Below, piece by piece: positions 40,877 to 51,194 of a DNA stretch of 64,000 nucleotides (the first letter of the stretch is position 1; each line of letters opens with the position of its first letter). Source of the stretch: Microbacterium sp. zg-B185. Lineage in GTDB: Bacteria > Actinomycetota > Actinomycetes > Actinomycetales > Microbacteriaceae. The stretch lies in NCBI RefSeq assembly GCF_030246885.1, contig NZ_CP126739.1:2666001-2730000 (forward strand), read 5' to 3'. The notes under the pieces were generated by a model. It saw nothing but the letters and a program-made list of their open reading frames with translations, ran no database searches and was not told the origin of the DNA. Made by a program: the position numbers and the translations under genes.

Positions 40877-41545
40877 ATGAGTGCACCAGGACTGAAGGAC
40901 GACCCCATCCCCGTCGTGGAGAACGTGGTGGTGTGGACCGCTGCGGTATCGGCCATCATCGCGACGCTCGCGACGCTGGGAATCGTCGCCGCGTTCGTCT
41001 CGTCGGTGGTCGCCAGGTGGTTCGGTCAGCCGTTCGACGTGACGAACACGGTCAGCGGTCTGCTGGTGACGGCCACCTTCGCGGGGATGGCATGGACGAC
41101 GGTCCGCGGCGAGCAGGTCTCCGTCCAGGTCGTCACGGAGCGACTCGGCCCGAAGGCGAACCACATCCTCGACATCGTCATCTGGGCGCTGGCCAGCGGC
41201 TACCTCGTGTGGCTGCTGTGGGCATCCGTGGAGCGGGCCATCGGGCGGACCTGGCCGGTGCCCGAGACGGTCATCAACGGCGTCGGTCTGACTCCCCTGT
41301 GGCCTTGGCGCTGGGTGTTCGCGGCCGCGCTGGTGCCGTTCCTGCTGGTCGTGCTCCTGAACCTGCTGCGGGCGCTCCGAGGTCGACGGCCCTACGACGA
41401 TGTCATGCAGTTCGATGACGCGCCGGTGAGCGCCCCGGGTGTGCTCACCGACCGAGAGGCGCTGCGAGCAGCGAGTCTCGCCGAGCACGAGCTCTCGTTC
41501 GACGGCGCCCGGTCACCCGAAGCGGAAGGGGACGAGCGCCGATGA
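40877..41545 (+). CDS. TRAP transporter small permease (DctQ type)
   Basis: 222 residues with four hydrophobic segments (about 15-45, 60-80, 95-118, 145-170) and WTTVRGEQVSVQVVTERLG between the second and third, the usual DctQ layout. The cytoplasmic C-terminus is longer than usual (about 50 residues). SD AGGAGGG precedes the ATG. It overlaps the large permease gene by 4 bp. With the next two genes it forms a sodium-dependent tripartite carboxylate importer serving the catabolic operon. A 100-bp gap without a visible hairpin separates it from the hydrolase gene. Confidence 0.87.
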   Translation: MSAPGLKDDPIPVVENVVVWTAAVSAIIATLATLGIVAAFVSSVVARWFGQPFDVTNTVSGLLVTATFAGMAWTTVRGEQVSVQVVTERLGPKANHILDIVIWALASGYLVWLLWASVERAIGRTWPVPETVINGVGLTPLWPWRWVFAAALVPFLLVVLLNLLRALRGRRPYDDVMQFDDAPVSAPGVLTDREALRAASLAEHELSFDGARSPEAEGDERR

Positions 41546-43089
41546 TCGACTCGACTTTGGCGATCTGGATCACCCTCGCCTTGATGTTCCTGCTCTTGGC
41601 GATCCGGGTGCCCATCGGCTTCGCACTCGGAATCTCCGGGGCGCTCGGCCTGATGATGGTCAAGACGCCCACCGTGGCGGTCTCGGTGATGGTCAACGAG
41701 ACGTTCCAGAACTCCTACAGCTTCACGCTGACGATCATCCCGATGTTCATGCTGGTCGGCCTGTTCGCCGTCCGGGCGCGGATCGCGGAGTACGCCCTCG
41801 AGATCGCCGCCTACTTCACCCGCAACCTGCCGGGCGGCCTCGGCGTGGCGACGGTGATCGCCGCGGCCGGGTTCTCGGCGGTGTCCGGATCGTCGATCGC
41901 GAAGGTCGCGACCATGTCGAAGCTCGCGGTCCCCGAGATGCGCCGACACGGCTATCCCGCCGGGCTGGCCACCGGCATGGTGGCGGTCGCCGGCACGGTG
42001 GGCATCCTCATCCCCCCGAGCACCTTCATCGTCATCTACGCGGTGATCACGAACACCTCCGTGGCCCCCATGCTGGTGGCCGGTCTCATCCCGGTCGCCA
42101 TCTCCTTCCTGGGCTACGTGGTCTACATCATGGCGATCGGGTCTCGCCGGGTCGGCGTGGAGAAGCTCCGCAAGCCCGAGGATCTCAACTTCATCGCCTC
42201 GTTCGAATCGCTGCAGCAGGAGACCAGGGCACGGGCCGCCGTCGAGGGCAACACCCGACGCACAGACACCGGAACGCTCACGATGAGCATCGGGCTGAGC
42301 GCGAAGACGAAGAACTGGCGCAACCTCCCGTGGCGCGGTGTCGTCTACGTGGTGGTGCTGGCGACCGTGATCATCGGCGGCATCTTCTCCGGCCTGTTCA
42401 CACCGACCGAGTCGGCCGCGTTCGGTGCGGTCGTCTCGGTGATCATCCTCATCATCGAACGGCGCAAGCTCGGGCCGAAGGGCTTGAGCATCCAGATCCG
42501 CGATTCTCTGCTGGATACCGCTGCGACCACGTCGATGGTCTTCTTCATCATCTTCGGGTCGGTGATCTTCTCGAGGTTCTTCGTCCACGCGGGCGTCACC
42601 AACGGGATCAAGCAGGCCGTCGGCGAGTGGGACCTGGACCCGCACATCCTGATGGCCATTCTCCTGATCTGCCTCATCCCGCTCGGGATGTTCCTGGAGG
42701 AGATGTCGCTGCTGCTGCTGAGCGTTCCGATCATCCATCCGATCGGCATGGCTCTGGCGACGAGCTTCTTCCCCAACGCGCCCACGCAGGCCGCTGCCGA
42801 GCTTCTGATGAGCATCTGGCTGGGCATCCTCATCATCAAGCTGATGGAGATCGGCATGGTCATGCCGCCCGTCGGGATCAACTCGTTCGTCGCCGCGGGG
42901 GTGGCCAGAGTCCGCAGCGGCACCGTCTTCGTCGGCATCCTGCCGTTCATCGTGGTCGATCTCGTCGTCCTGGTGATCCTCTACCTGTGGCCGGAGCTGA
43001 GCCTGTGGCTGCCCTCATTCGTATCCGACGCCGTGAATGCGGCACTCAACGGCATACCGGCCGAGATCCCCACGATCCCTGCACCATGA
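41542..43089 (+). CDS. TRAP transporter large permease (DctM type)
   Basis: 515 residues, about 12 membrane helices, longer than the usual 425-430 because of a hydrophilic insertion of about 70-80 residues in the middle (about 200-265, MAIGSRRVGVEKLRKPEDLN onward). The DctM blocks RVPIGFALGISGALGLMM, GFSAVSGSSIAKVATMSKLA, IPPSTFIVIYAVIT and GMVMPPVGINSFVAAGVA are all there. It forms the ion-coupled translocation channel in the membrane together with the DctQ protein. Such large insertions between the halves occur in some actinobacterial and proteobacterial TRAP permeases. Confidence 0.9.
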   Translation: MIDSTLAIWITLALMFLLLAIRVPIGFALGISGALGLMMVKTPTVAVSVMVNETFQNSYSFTLTIIPMFMLVGLFAVRARIAEYALEIAAYFTRNLPGGLGVATVIAAAGFSAVSGSSIAKVATMSKLAVPEMRRHGYPAGLATGMVAVAGTVGILIPPSTFIVIYAVITNTSVAPMLVAGLIPVAISFLGYVVYIMAIGSRRVGVEKLRKPEDLNFIASFESLQQETRARAAVEGNTRRTDTGTLTMSIGLSAKTKNWRNLPWRGVVYVVVLATVIIGGIFSGLFTPTESAAFGAVVSVIILIIERRKLGPKGLSIQIRDSLLDTAATTSMVFFIIFGSVIFSRFFVHAGVTNGIKQAVGEWDLDPHILMAILLICLIPLGMFLEEMSLLLLSVPIIHPIGMALATSFFPNAPTQAAAELLMSIWLGILIIKLMEIGMVMPPVGINSFVAAGVARVRSGTVFVGILPFIVVDLVVLVILYLWPELSLWLPSFVSDAVNAALNGIPAEIPTIPAP

Positions 43090-43182
43090 CCGCGCCCGCA
43101 CGTCGCGCCACGAGCGCTCCAAGGAGCTGATACCGGCTCACCGTCCCGATCACACCTACACAACACACCAAGGAGAACACCG

Positions 43183-44397
43183 ATGTTTTCACCAAATCAA
43201 CGACGACTGCTGACCGGCGTCGCGGTCGCAGTGACGGCGGCGGCCGTTCTCGCGGGCTGCAGCAGCGGTACGCCGTCGGGCGGCTCCGGGGAGGAGACCG
43301 GCGGCGGCTATTCGGAGGGTCAATGGGAGGTCACCATCACCTCCGTCGCCGCCGATCAGTCGGTTCTGCGACCCGGGCAGGAGTGGTACATGGACCAGGT
43401 CGAGGAACGCACCGACGGTGCGATCACGTTCAACCGCACCACCGCGAACGAGATCTGCGCGCAGGCCGACCAGTACGCCTGCCTCGAGGACGGCAGCGCC
43501 CAGCTGCTGGTCACAGTGCCCAACTACCAGCCGTCCATCTTCGTGACCAACTCGCTCCCGGAGATCACCTTCGGTCCGACGAACTCGGCCGCGATCACTG
43601 CGGCGATGGCGGAGCTGACCGCGACGAACGAGGACGTGAAGGCGTTCCTGGATGCCAAGAACCTGTACTCGGTCTCGACGTGGTCGGTGGGCAACCTGCT
43701 GGTCGGATCGAATGTGCCGCTGGAAGGTCCGGACGATCTGAAGGGACTCACGATGCGCACCGCCGGCACCATCGCGGCTCCGAACCTCGCCGCCGCCGGC
43801 GTCATTCCCACGCAGGTGACCGCCGACGAAGCGTACAACTCGTTCTCGACAGGTCTGGTCAGCGCGGCGGCGGGCGCGATGGACTTCGTCGTGGCCTGGA
43901 AGCTCGGCGAGGTGCTGAAGTACTGGGTCGACCCGGGGCTGGGCGTGTACTCCGAGTTCGCGATGTACTGGGCCAAGGACTACTACGACGAGTTCCCGGA
44001 CGACATCAAGGCGACGCTCGAAGAGGTCGCCGACGAGCTGAACTCCGGCGCCGAGATCGAGGTCTGGAAGAACGGCTACGACAGCGCGGACGGAACGCAC
44101 TTCGTCGGCACCGATGAGCAGTGCGAGATGATCTCGAGCATCCCGAACGTGCAGAGCCTGACCGCGTGGGACGAGGACGCCGTCGCCGACTTCAAGGAGC
44201 TCGGTGCGCTGGTGGACGGCCAGACCTACACCAACGACGAGCTCTGGGTCCGCAACGCGACCGCTGCGGGGCTCAGCAACGCGGAGGGTGTCCTGGACGA
44301 CTACAAGGCGCTGATCAAGAAGTACGAGGCCGAGTACGACGACCCGGCGCTGTCCGTCGACCCGGTGACCTCGTGCATCGAGAGCTTCAACGGCTAG
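43183..44397 (+). CDS. TRAP transporter solute-binding lipoprotein (DctP type)
   Basis: 404 residues. A lipoprotein signal peptide is obvious: RRLLTGVAVAVTAAAVLAGC with the lipobox LAGC at about 25-28, then a Gly/Ser linker. The mature domain keeps the DctP signature around DDLKGLTMRTAGTIAAPNLA and ITADEAYNSF-like segments. It delivers a carboxylate to the permease on the outer face of the membrane. SD AAGGAG precedes the ATG at 43183. It is the last gene of the long plus-strand run and is followed 16 bp later by a 9-bp stem terminator. The ligand is probably an aromatic or hydroxy carboxylate, given the enzymes encoded upstream (inference). Confidence 0.88.
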   Translation: MFSPNQRRLLTGVAVAVTAAAVLAGCSSGTPSGGSGEETGGGYSEGQWEVTITSVAADQSVLRPGQEWYMDQVEERTDGAITFNRTTANEICAQADQYACLEDGSAQLLVTVPNYQPSIFVTNSLPEITFGPTNSAAITAAMAELTATNEDVKAFLDAKNLYSVSTWSVGNLLVGSNVPLEGPDDLKGLTMRTAGTIAAPNLAAAGVIPTQVTADEAYNSFSTGLVSAAAGAMDFVVAWKLGEVLKYWVDPGLGVYSEFAMYWAKDYYDEFPDDIKATLEEVADELNSGAEIEVWKNGYDSADGTHFVGTDEQCEMISSIPNVQSLTAWDEDAVADFKELGALVDGQTYTNDELWVRNATAAGLSNAEGVLDDYKALIKKYEAEYDDPALSVDPVTSCIESFNG

Positions 44398-44413
44398 CGG
44401 ACGTTCCCGCAGG

Positions 44414-44441
44414 AGGCCGCCATCCGCACGGGTGGCGGCCT
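44414..44441 (+). terminator. Hairpin terminator after the TRAP operon
   Basis: A perfect 9-bp stem AGGCCGCCA/TGGCGGCCT with a 10-nt loop, 16 bp after the solute-binding protein stop. The only T-tract is a weak TTCCGTCGT. It also lies downstream of the small minus-strand ORF and may serve both. Confidence 0.7.
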
Positions 44442-44474
44442 TCCGTCGTCCGCCCCGGACTCGTGGACCGCGCG

Positions 44475-44600
44475 TCAGACCGGAAGGCTCAGCAGGACGA
44501 CGGCCCCGACGACCGCGACGGCGGTCAGGGCGGCGGTCGTCCACCACCACAGCGGGTGCCCGGCGAATCGTCCACGCCGCCTGCCGGGATCCTCGTCCAT
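44475..44600 (-). CDS. Small single-pass membrane protein (41 residues)
   Basis: An ATG at 44600 on the minus strand, with GAAGGG about 6 bp upstream, opens a frame of 41 codons: MDEDPGRRRGRFAGHPLWWW, then a continuous hydrophobic helix (TTAALTAVAVVGAVVLLSL) and stop. The charged N-terminus and a single membrane helix of about 20 residues suggest an N-in membrane peptide. It lies alone in the 296-bp gap between the TRAP operon and the MFS gene, 93 bp upstream of where the MFS gene ends on the same strand. No homologue is recognised; actinobacteria encode many such short membrane proteins. Confidence 0.6.
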   Translation of the reverse strand: MDEDPGRRRGRFAGHPLWWWTTAALTAVAVVGAVVLLSLPV

Positions 44601-44693
44601 CTCATCCCTTCCGGTTCGCACCGCCGGATGCGACCGGGATCCGCGATCCGAGCATACGGCGCGACGCCGTTGAGTGTCGCGGGCCGGTCCCGG

Positions 44694-46073
44694 TCAGGCC
44701 TTCGCGAGCCCGTAGATCGGGCTCACGGACTGCTCGTCCTCGTGATCGGGGCCGAGCGGGATGCCGGAACGGTCGCGCAGCAGCAGCGTCGCGAGCAGCC
44801 CGATCACCGTCATCCCGGCGAGGTACCAGGTGACGGCCATCGTCGAGCCGGTCGCCTGCACCAGCGCCTGCGCGATGGTCGGGGCGAATGCCCCGCCGAG
44901 GATGGCCCCGATCGCGTATGAGATCGATACGCCCGAGAAGCGGATGGATGCGGGGAACAGCTCCGCGTACAGCGCCGCCTGCGGGCCGTACGTGAAGCCC
45001 AGCCCGATCGTGAGGATGGCAAGGCCCAGGAACAGCAGGCCGACGTTGCCGGTGTTCACCAGCGGGAACAGGGTGAACACACCGATCCCCTGCAGGATCC
45101 AGCCGATGAGGTAGGTGGTCCGCCGGCCGATGCGGTCCGAGACCCATCCGGCGAAGAAGGTCGACAGCAGCCAGGTCACCGCAGAGCCGGTGACCGCCCA
45201 CAGCACCGGACCGCGCTCGAGCCCGATCGGACCGTCGGGGTTGGTGGCATAGCCCTGGATGTAGCCGCCCGTGGTCATGTAGCCCACCGCGTTGTTGCCC
45301 GCGAAGACGAGCGCGGCGATGACGACCAGGAGCGTGTGCTTTCGGAAGAGCTGCACGATCGGCATCCGCGCCTTCTCTTTGCGCTCGGCGAGCTCGGTGA
45401 ACACCGGGCTCTCTTCGACACGGCGACGCACGTAGTAGCCGACGAGGATGAGCACGACGCTCAGCAGGAACGGGATGCGCCACCCCCACTGCAGGAACGC
45501 GTCGCCCGGGGCGATGATCGTCATCAGCGCCATCACACCGGATGCGAGCAGCAGCCCGAGCGGCACGCCGATCTGCGGCGATGCGCCGAACAGCCCGCGG
45601 CGCTGCTTGGGAGCGTGCTCCACGGCCATCAGCACGGCGCCGCCCCATTCGCCGCCGGCGGAGATCCCCTGCAGGATGCGCAGCAGGACCAGCAGGATCG
45701 GCGCGGCGACGCCGATGGCCTCGTAGGTGGGCAGGACGCCGATCAGTGCGGTGGCGGCACCCATCAGGATGAGCGTCCACATCAGCACGACCTTGCGACC
45801 GTACTTGTCGCCGAAATGACCGGCGAGGAAGGCACCGAGCGGGCGGAACAGGAAGCTCACACCCACGGTGGCGAAGGCGATGATCGCGCTGTTGGCGCCG
45901 AGCGGCGCGAAGAACAGCTGTCCGAAGACCAGCCCGACGGCCGTGGCGTAGATGAAGAAGTCGTACCACTCCACCGTGGTGCCCACGACGGTCGCGAAGA
46001 CGACGCGCCGCCGGTCGACGGTGCTGGCGATGGTGCCGGTGGGGGTGAACCCGGGCGACGATGCTGCGCTCAT
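44694..46073 (-). CDS. MHS-family MFS metabolite:H+ symporter
   Basis: 459 residues, 12 membrane helices. Family marks: TTVEWYDFFIYATAVGLVFG in helix 1, GHFGDKYGRKVVLMWTLILM in the 2-3 loop, QGISAGGEWGGAVLMAVEHA in helix 4, and WRIPFLLSVVLILVGYYVRR. These are typical of the PcaT/ShiA/ProP branch, which imports organic and aromatic acids with protons. It is divergent from the homoprotocatechuate cluster, with a promoter in the shared 113-bp gap, so uptake of a phenylacetic-type acid is the likely job (inference). SD GGAG precedes the ATG. Confidence 0.88.
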   Translation of the reverse strand: MSAASSPGFTPTGTIASTVDRRRVVFATVVGTTVEWYDFFIYATAVGLVFGQLFFAPLGANSAIIAFATVGVSFLFRPLGAFLAGHFGDKYGRKVVLMWTLILMGAATALIGVLPTYEAIGVAAPILLVLLRILQGISAGGEWGGAVLMAVEHAPKQRRGLFGASPQIGVPLGLLLASGVMALMTIIAPGDAFLQWGWRIPFLLSVVLILVGYYVRRRVEESPVFTELAERKEKARMPIVQLFRKHTLLVVIAALVFAGNNAVGYMTTGGYIQGYATNPDGPIGLERGPVLWAVTGSAVTWLLSTFFAGWVSDRIGRRTTYLIGWILQGIGVFTLFPLVNTGNVGLLFLGLAILTIGLGFTYGPQAALYAELFPASIRFSGVSISYAIGAILGGAFAPTIAQALVQATGSTMAVTWYLAGMTVIGLLATLLLRDRSGIPLGPDHEDEQSVSPIYGLAKA

Positions 46074-46144
46074 TGTGACTCCAATGTCATTTCCAGCCCT
46101 GTACGTTCGGCAAGGCGGGGGTGGCGCTTGCCGGGCTCCTCCAG

Positions 46145-46172
46145 ATAATATACGATTTCAGATACAACGCAA
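46145..46172 (-). promoter_or_regulatory. Promoter of the MHS transporter in the divergent hpa intergenic region
   Basis: On the minus strand TTGCGT (46172-46167), a 16-bp spacer and TATTAT (46150-46145) form a good promoter. The spacer sequence TGTATCTGAAATCGTA is strikingly AT-rich for this genome. The opposite hpa genes start at 46187, so a regulator bound here (the GntR gene is third in line) could control both directions. Confidence 0.5.
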
Positions 46173-46186
46173 GGGCGAGGGAGCTC

Positions 46187-47737
46187 ATGAGCAATTCGAC
46201 GGATGCCGGCACCGGCCGCTTCGGGCCGTTGCCGGATCGCCCGGGCAAGATCATCGCGATCCACCTCAGCTATGCCTCACGCGCCGACCAGCGCGGCCGC
46301 CGCCCTGCGGCACCCTCGTACTTCTTCAAGCCGTCCAGTTCGGTCGCGGCATCCGGTGACACCATCGAGCGCCCCGCCGGCACCGAGCTGCTGGCATTCG
46401 AGGGGGAGATCGCCCTGGTGATCGGCGCTCCGGCCCGCCGGGTGCCCCTGGCAGACGCCTGGAACCACGTCGACGCGGTGACCGCCGCGGACGACTTCGG
46501 CCTGTACGACCTGCGCGCGAACGACAAGGGATCGAACGTGCGCTCCAAGGGCGGTGACGGCTACACCCCGATCGGACCGGTCCTGATCGATGCCCGCGCC
46601 GTCGACCCTGCCGCGCTGCGGCTGCGGACGTGGGTCAACGGCGTGCTGGCGCAGGAGGACACCACCGCGGGCCTGCTGTTCCCGCTCGCGCAGCTGGTCG
46701 CCGACCTGTCCCAGCACTTCACCCTCGAGACCGGCGACGTGATCCTCACCGGGACGCCGGCCGGCTCATCGGTCGTCGTTCCCGGCGACGTGGTCGAGGT
46801 CGAGGTGGACGCCCCGGGCACCGGACTGACCTCGGGCCGGCTGGTCACGGCGGTCACGCAGGGCACGATCCCCTTCGACCAGACGCTGGGCTCGCTCCCC
46901 GCAGTGGATGACACGCAGCGCGCCGAGGCGTGGGGATCCCGTGCGGCGGCCGGGCTGCCTGACGCGGACGAGACGGCGGACTCCGCACCGCCCGCGTCCG
47001 CGGGCGGGGACCCCGCCGCCGTCCCTGCAGCGCGCGCGCCGCTGTCGCCCGAGCTGCGCGAGAAGCTGCTGCGCGTGCCGGTGGCGGGCTTGTCCGGTCA
47101 GCTGCGCAAGCGCGGCCTGAACAACGTCACGATCGACGGGGTCCGCCCGATGCACCCCGGCACCAAGATCGTCGGCACCGCCAAGACCCTGCGGTTCGTG
47201 CCGGGACGCGAAGACCTGTTCGTCTCGCACGGGGGCGGGTACAACGCGCAGAAGCGCGTGTTCGACGCGGTCGACGAAGGCGAGATCATCGTGATCGAAG
47301 CGCGCGGCGAGACCGGATCGGGCACCCTCGGCGACATCCTGGCGCTGCGCGCGAAGGCTCGCGGCGCCGCGGGCATCGTCACCGACGGCGGCATCCGCGA
47401 CTTCGACGCGGTCGCGGCGATCGGCATCCCGGTGTTCAGCTCCGGCGCGCACCCGGCCGTGCTCGGGCGCAAGCACGTGCCGTGGGACTACGACGTGACC
47501 ATCGCGTGCGGTGGCACCACGGTGCAGCCCGGCGACATCCTGGTCGGCGACACGGACGGTGTGATCGTCCTGCCGCCCGAGATCGCCGCAGAAATCGCCG
47601 ATGCCGCGCTCGCCCAGGAGGACGAAGACGCGTGGGTGGCCGACCAGGTCGCGGCTGGGCATCCGGTGGACGGCCTGTTCCCGATGAACCCCGAGTGGCG
47701 AGGGAGGTACGACGCATGGCGTCAGACGAGATCATGA
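46187..47737 (+). CDS. hpaG: Bifunctional FAH-domain / RraA-type aldolase-decarboxylase fusion (HpaG-like)
   Basis: 516 residues in two domains. Residues about 40-245 are an FAH barrel: metal ligands Glu/Glu in AFEGEIALVIG and Asp in TAADDFGLYDLR, with ETGDVILTGTPAG. A Pro/Ala linker (about 265-290) joins it to an RraA/HMG-CHA-aldolase domain (about 295-500), in which the D-X20-R-D active-site motif is exact, from the Asp of LGDILALR to DGGIRD. In the homoprotocatechuate pathway HpaG decarboxylates and isomerises OPET, using two FAH-like units. Here an RraA-type unit replaces one of them. The ATG at 46187 follows GAGGGAG. The symbol is by pathway position; hpaF is absent. Confidence 0.8.
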   Translation: MSNSTDAGTGRFGPLPDRPGKIIAIHLSYASRADQRGRRPAAPSYFFKPSSSVAASGDTIERPAGTELLAFEGEIALVIGAPARRVPLADAWNHVDAVTAADDFGLYDLRANDKGSNVRSKGGDGYTPIGPVLIDARAVDPAALRLRTWVNGVLAQEDTTAGLLFPLAQLVADLSQHFTLETGDVILTGTPAGSSVVVPGDVVEVEVDAPGTGLTSGRLVTAVTQGTIPFDQTLGSLPAVDDTQRAEAWGSRAAAGLPDADETADSAPPASAGGDPAAVPAARAPLSPELREKLLRVPVAGLSGQLRKRGLNNVTIDGVRPMHPGTKIVGTAKTLRFVPGREDLFVSHGGGYNAQKRVFDAVDEGEIIVIEARGETGSGTLGDILALRAKARGAAGIVTDGGIRDFDAVAAIGIPVFSSGAHPAVLGRKHVPWDYDVTIACGGTTVQPGDILVGDTDGVIVLPPEIAAEIADAALAQEDEDAWVADQVAAGHPVDGLFPMNPEWRGRYDAWRQTRS

Positions 47738-48420
47738 CGGTGGCACCGAGCGACCAGAGCAAGTCCCAGCGGGCGTACCACTGGATCAAGGGCCGCATCG
47801 CGAACCAGGACTTCACCCCGGGGTACCGGCTCGTGCTGGGCTCGATCGCGGGCGAACTCGGCATGAGCGTCGTGCCCGTCCGCGAGGCGATCCGCCAGCT
47901 GGAGGCGGAGGGGCTGGTCACGTTCGAGCGCAACGTCGGCGCGCACGTGTCGATGGTCGATGACACGGCGTATCGCTACAGCATGCAGGCGCTGAGCATT
48001 CTGGAGGGCACCGCCACCGCGCTGGCGGCGCGCAGCCTGACCGCCGACGAGATCAGCCGCGCCCGCGCGGTCAACGAGCTCATGGTCGAGGTGCTGGACC
48101 ACTTCGACCCGCGATCGTTCACGGCGCTGAACCAGGAGTTCCACTCCATCCTGTTCGCGCAGTGCGCGAACCCGAGGATCCTCGAGCTGGTCAACGCGGA
48201 ATGGGCTCGGCTCGGGCACCTGCGCGATTCCACGTTCAGCTTCGTGCCCGGCCGGGCCGCCGAGTCGGTGCGCGAGCACGAGAAGATCCTGCAGCTCATC
48301 GAGGCCGACGCCCCGCTGGGCGACATCGAGATGGTGGCGCGGCGTCACCGCTCCGCCACCCTCGACGCGTACCTGATCCACGAACATCCCGATGAGGCCC
48401 TCGGCCTCCCCGCCTTCTGA
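47716..48420 (+). CDS. GntR family transcriptional regulator (FCD/FadR subfamily)
   Basis: 234 residues. The N-terminal winged helix (LVLGSIAGELGMSVVPVREA, then IRQLEAEGLVTFERNVGAHV) precedes an FCD-type all-helical effector domain with metal-binding His candidates (LNQEFHSILF and REHEKILQLI, ARRHRSATLD). The ATG at 47716 follows GGGAGG with 8-bp spacing and overlaps the end of the fusion gene by 22 bp. It is embedded in the hpa operon, so it is the likely local repressor responding to a phenylacetate-derived intermediate (inference). Confidence 0.87.
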   Translation: MASDEIMTVAPSDQSKSQRAYHWIKGRIANQDFTPGYRLVLGSIAGELGMSVVPVREAIRQLEAEGLVTFERNVGAHVSMVDDTAYRYSMQALSILEGTATALAARSLTADEISRARAVNELMVEVLDHFDPRSFTALNQEFHSILFAQCANPRILELVNAEWARLGHLRDSTFSFVPGRAAESVREHEKILQLIEADAPLGDIEMVARRHRSATLDAYLIHEHPDEALGLPAF

Positions 48421-48439
48421 GACCACTGCGAGGTAATCC

Positions 48440-49999
<1,560 letters not shown>

Positions 50000-50033
50000 T
50001 CGCGTCGACCGACACCCAGGCAAGGACGCTCTG

Positions 50034-51194
50034 ATGACCACTGACAAGACCCTCACCTCCTCCGGCTTCTTCGTCTCGCAGGAAGCCCCGATCCACACCG
50101 ACGACCCCATCCCGACACCGGCGTCGCCCGCGCCGGACATCCTGCGCTGCGCATACATGGAGCTCGTCGTCACCGACCTCGGGCTCTCTCGCGCGTTCTA
50201 CGTCGATGTGCTCGGCCTGCACGTGACGGAGGAGGACTCCGAGTCGGTCTACCTGCGCTCCACGGAGGAGTTCATCCACCACAACCTGGTCCTGCGCCAG
50301 GGACCGATCGCGGCCGTCGCCGCCTTCTCGTACCGCGTTCGCACCCCGGCGGATCTCGATCGGGCGGTGGCGTTCTACGAGGAGCTCGGCTGCCGTGTCG
50401 AGCGTCGCGCCGACGGCTTCACGAAGGGCATCGGCGACTCGGTGCGCGTCGAGGACCCGCTGGGCTTCCCGTACGAGTTCTTCTACGACACCCAGCACGT
50501 CGAACGCCTGTCGTGGCGCTACGACCTGCACACCCCCGGGGAGTTGGTGCGCCTGGACCACTTCAACCAGGTGACCCCGGACGTCCCTCGCGCCGTGAAC
50601 TTCATGCAGAGCCTCGGGTTCCGCGTGACCGAGGACATCCAGGACGACGCGGGCATCGTCTATGCCGCGTGGATGCGCCGCAAGCCGACCGTGCACGACA
50701 CGGCCATGACCGGCGGCGACGGGCCCCGCATGCACCACGTCGCCTTCGCGACGCACGAGAAGCACAACATCCTGGCGATCTGCGACACGCTCGGCGCGCT
50801 GCGCATGTCCGATCGGATCGAGCGGGGACCCGGCCGCCACGGGGTCTCCAACGCGTTCTACCTGTACCTGCGCGACCCGGACGGGCACCGCGTGGAGATC
50901 TACACCCAGGACTACTACACCGGCGACCCGGACAATCCGGTCGTCACGTGGGACGTCCACGACAACCAGCGCCGCGACTGGTGGGGCACCCCGGTGGTGC
51001 CGTCCTGGTACACCGAGGCCTCACTCGTGCTGGACCTGGACGGCAATCCGCAGCCGGTCCTCGCGCGCACCGACGCCAGCGAGATGGCCGTCACGATCGG
51101 CGCGGACGGCTTCTCATACACGCGTCCGTCCGACGCGCCGGAGGAGCTGCCGAGCTGGAAGCAGGGCGAGTACAAGCTGGGCAATCAGCTCTGA
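50034..51194 (+). CDS. hpaD: 3,4-Dihydroxyphenylacetate (homoprotocatechuate) 2,3-dioxygenase
   Basis: 386 residues, type I extradiol dioxygenase with two VOC modules and a C-terminal lid (WWGTPVVPSWYTEASLVLD). Iron ligands are His176 (RLDHFNQV), His235 (RMHHVAFAT) and Glu288 (GHRVEIYTQDYY). These are offset by a constant 21 residues from the H155, H214 and E267 ligands of the Brevibacterium fuscum enzyme as I remember them, so the two should align without gaps. It cleaves homoprotocatechuate to the CHMS aldehyde used by HpaE. The N-terminus is about 21 residues longer than that enzyme. The ATG at 50034 follows CAAGGA. Confidence 0.92.
   Translation: MTTDKTLTSSGFFVSQEAPIHTDDPIPTPASPAPDILRCAYMELVVTDLGLSRAFYVDVLGLHVTEEDSESVYLRSTEEFIHHNLVLRQGPIAAVAAFSYRVRTPADLDRAVAFYEELGCRVERRADGFTKGIGDSVRVEDPLGFPYEFFYDTQHVERLSWRYDLHTPGELVRLDHFNQVTPDVPRAVNFMQSLGFRVTEDIQDDAGIVYAAWMRRKPTVHDTAMTGGDGPRMHHVAFATHEKHNILAICDTLGALRMSDRIERGPGRHGVSNAFYLYLRDPDGHRVEIYTQDYYTGDPDNPVVTWDVHDNQRRDWWGTPVVPSWYTEASLVLDLDGNPQPVLARTDASEMAVTIGADGFSYTRPSDAPEELPSWKQGEYKLGNQL

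Noticed and set aside
46121-46186. Longer N-terminus for the FAH-RraA fusion
   Set aside because: The extra 22 residues would be translated from the divergent promoter region; GAGGGAG before ATG 46187 decides the start.
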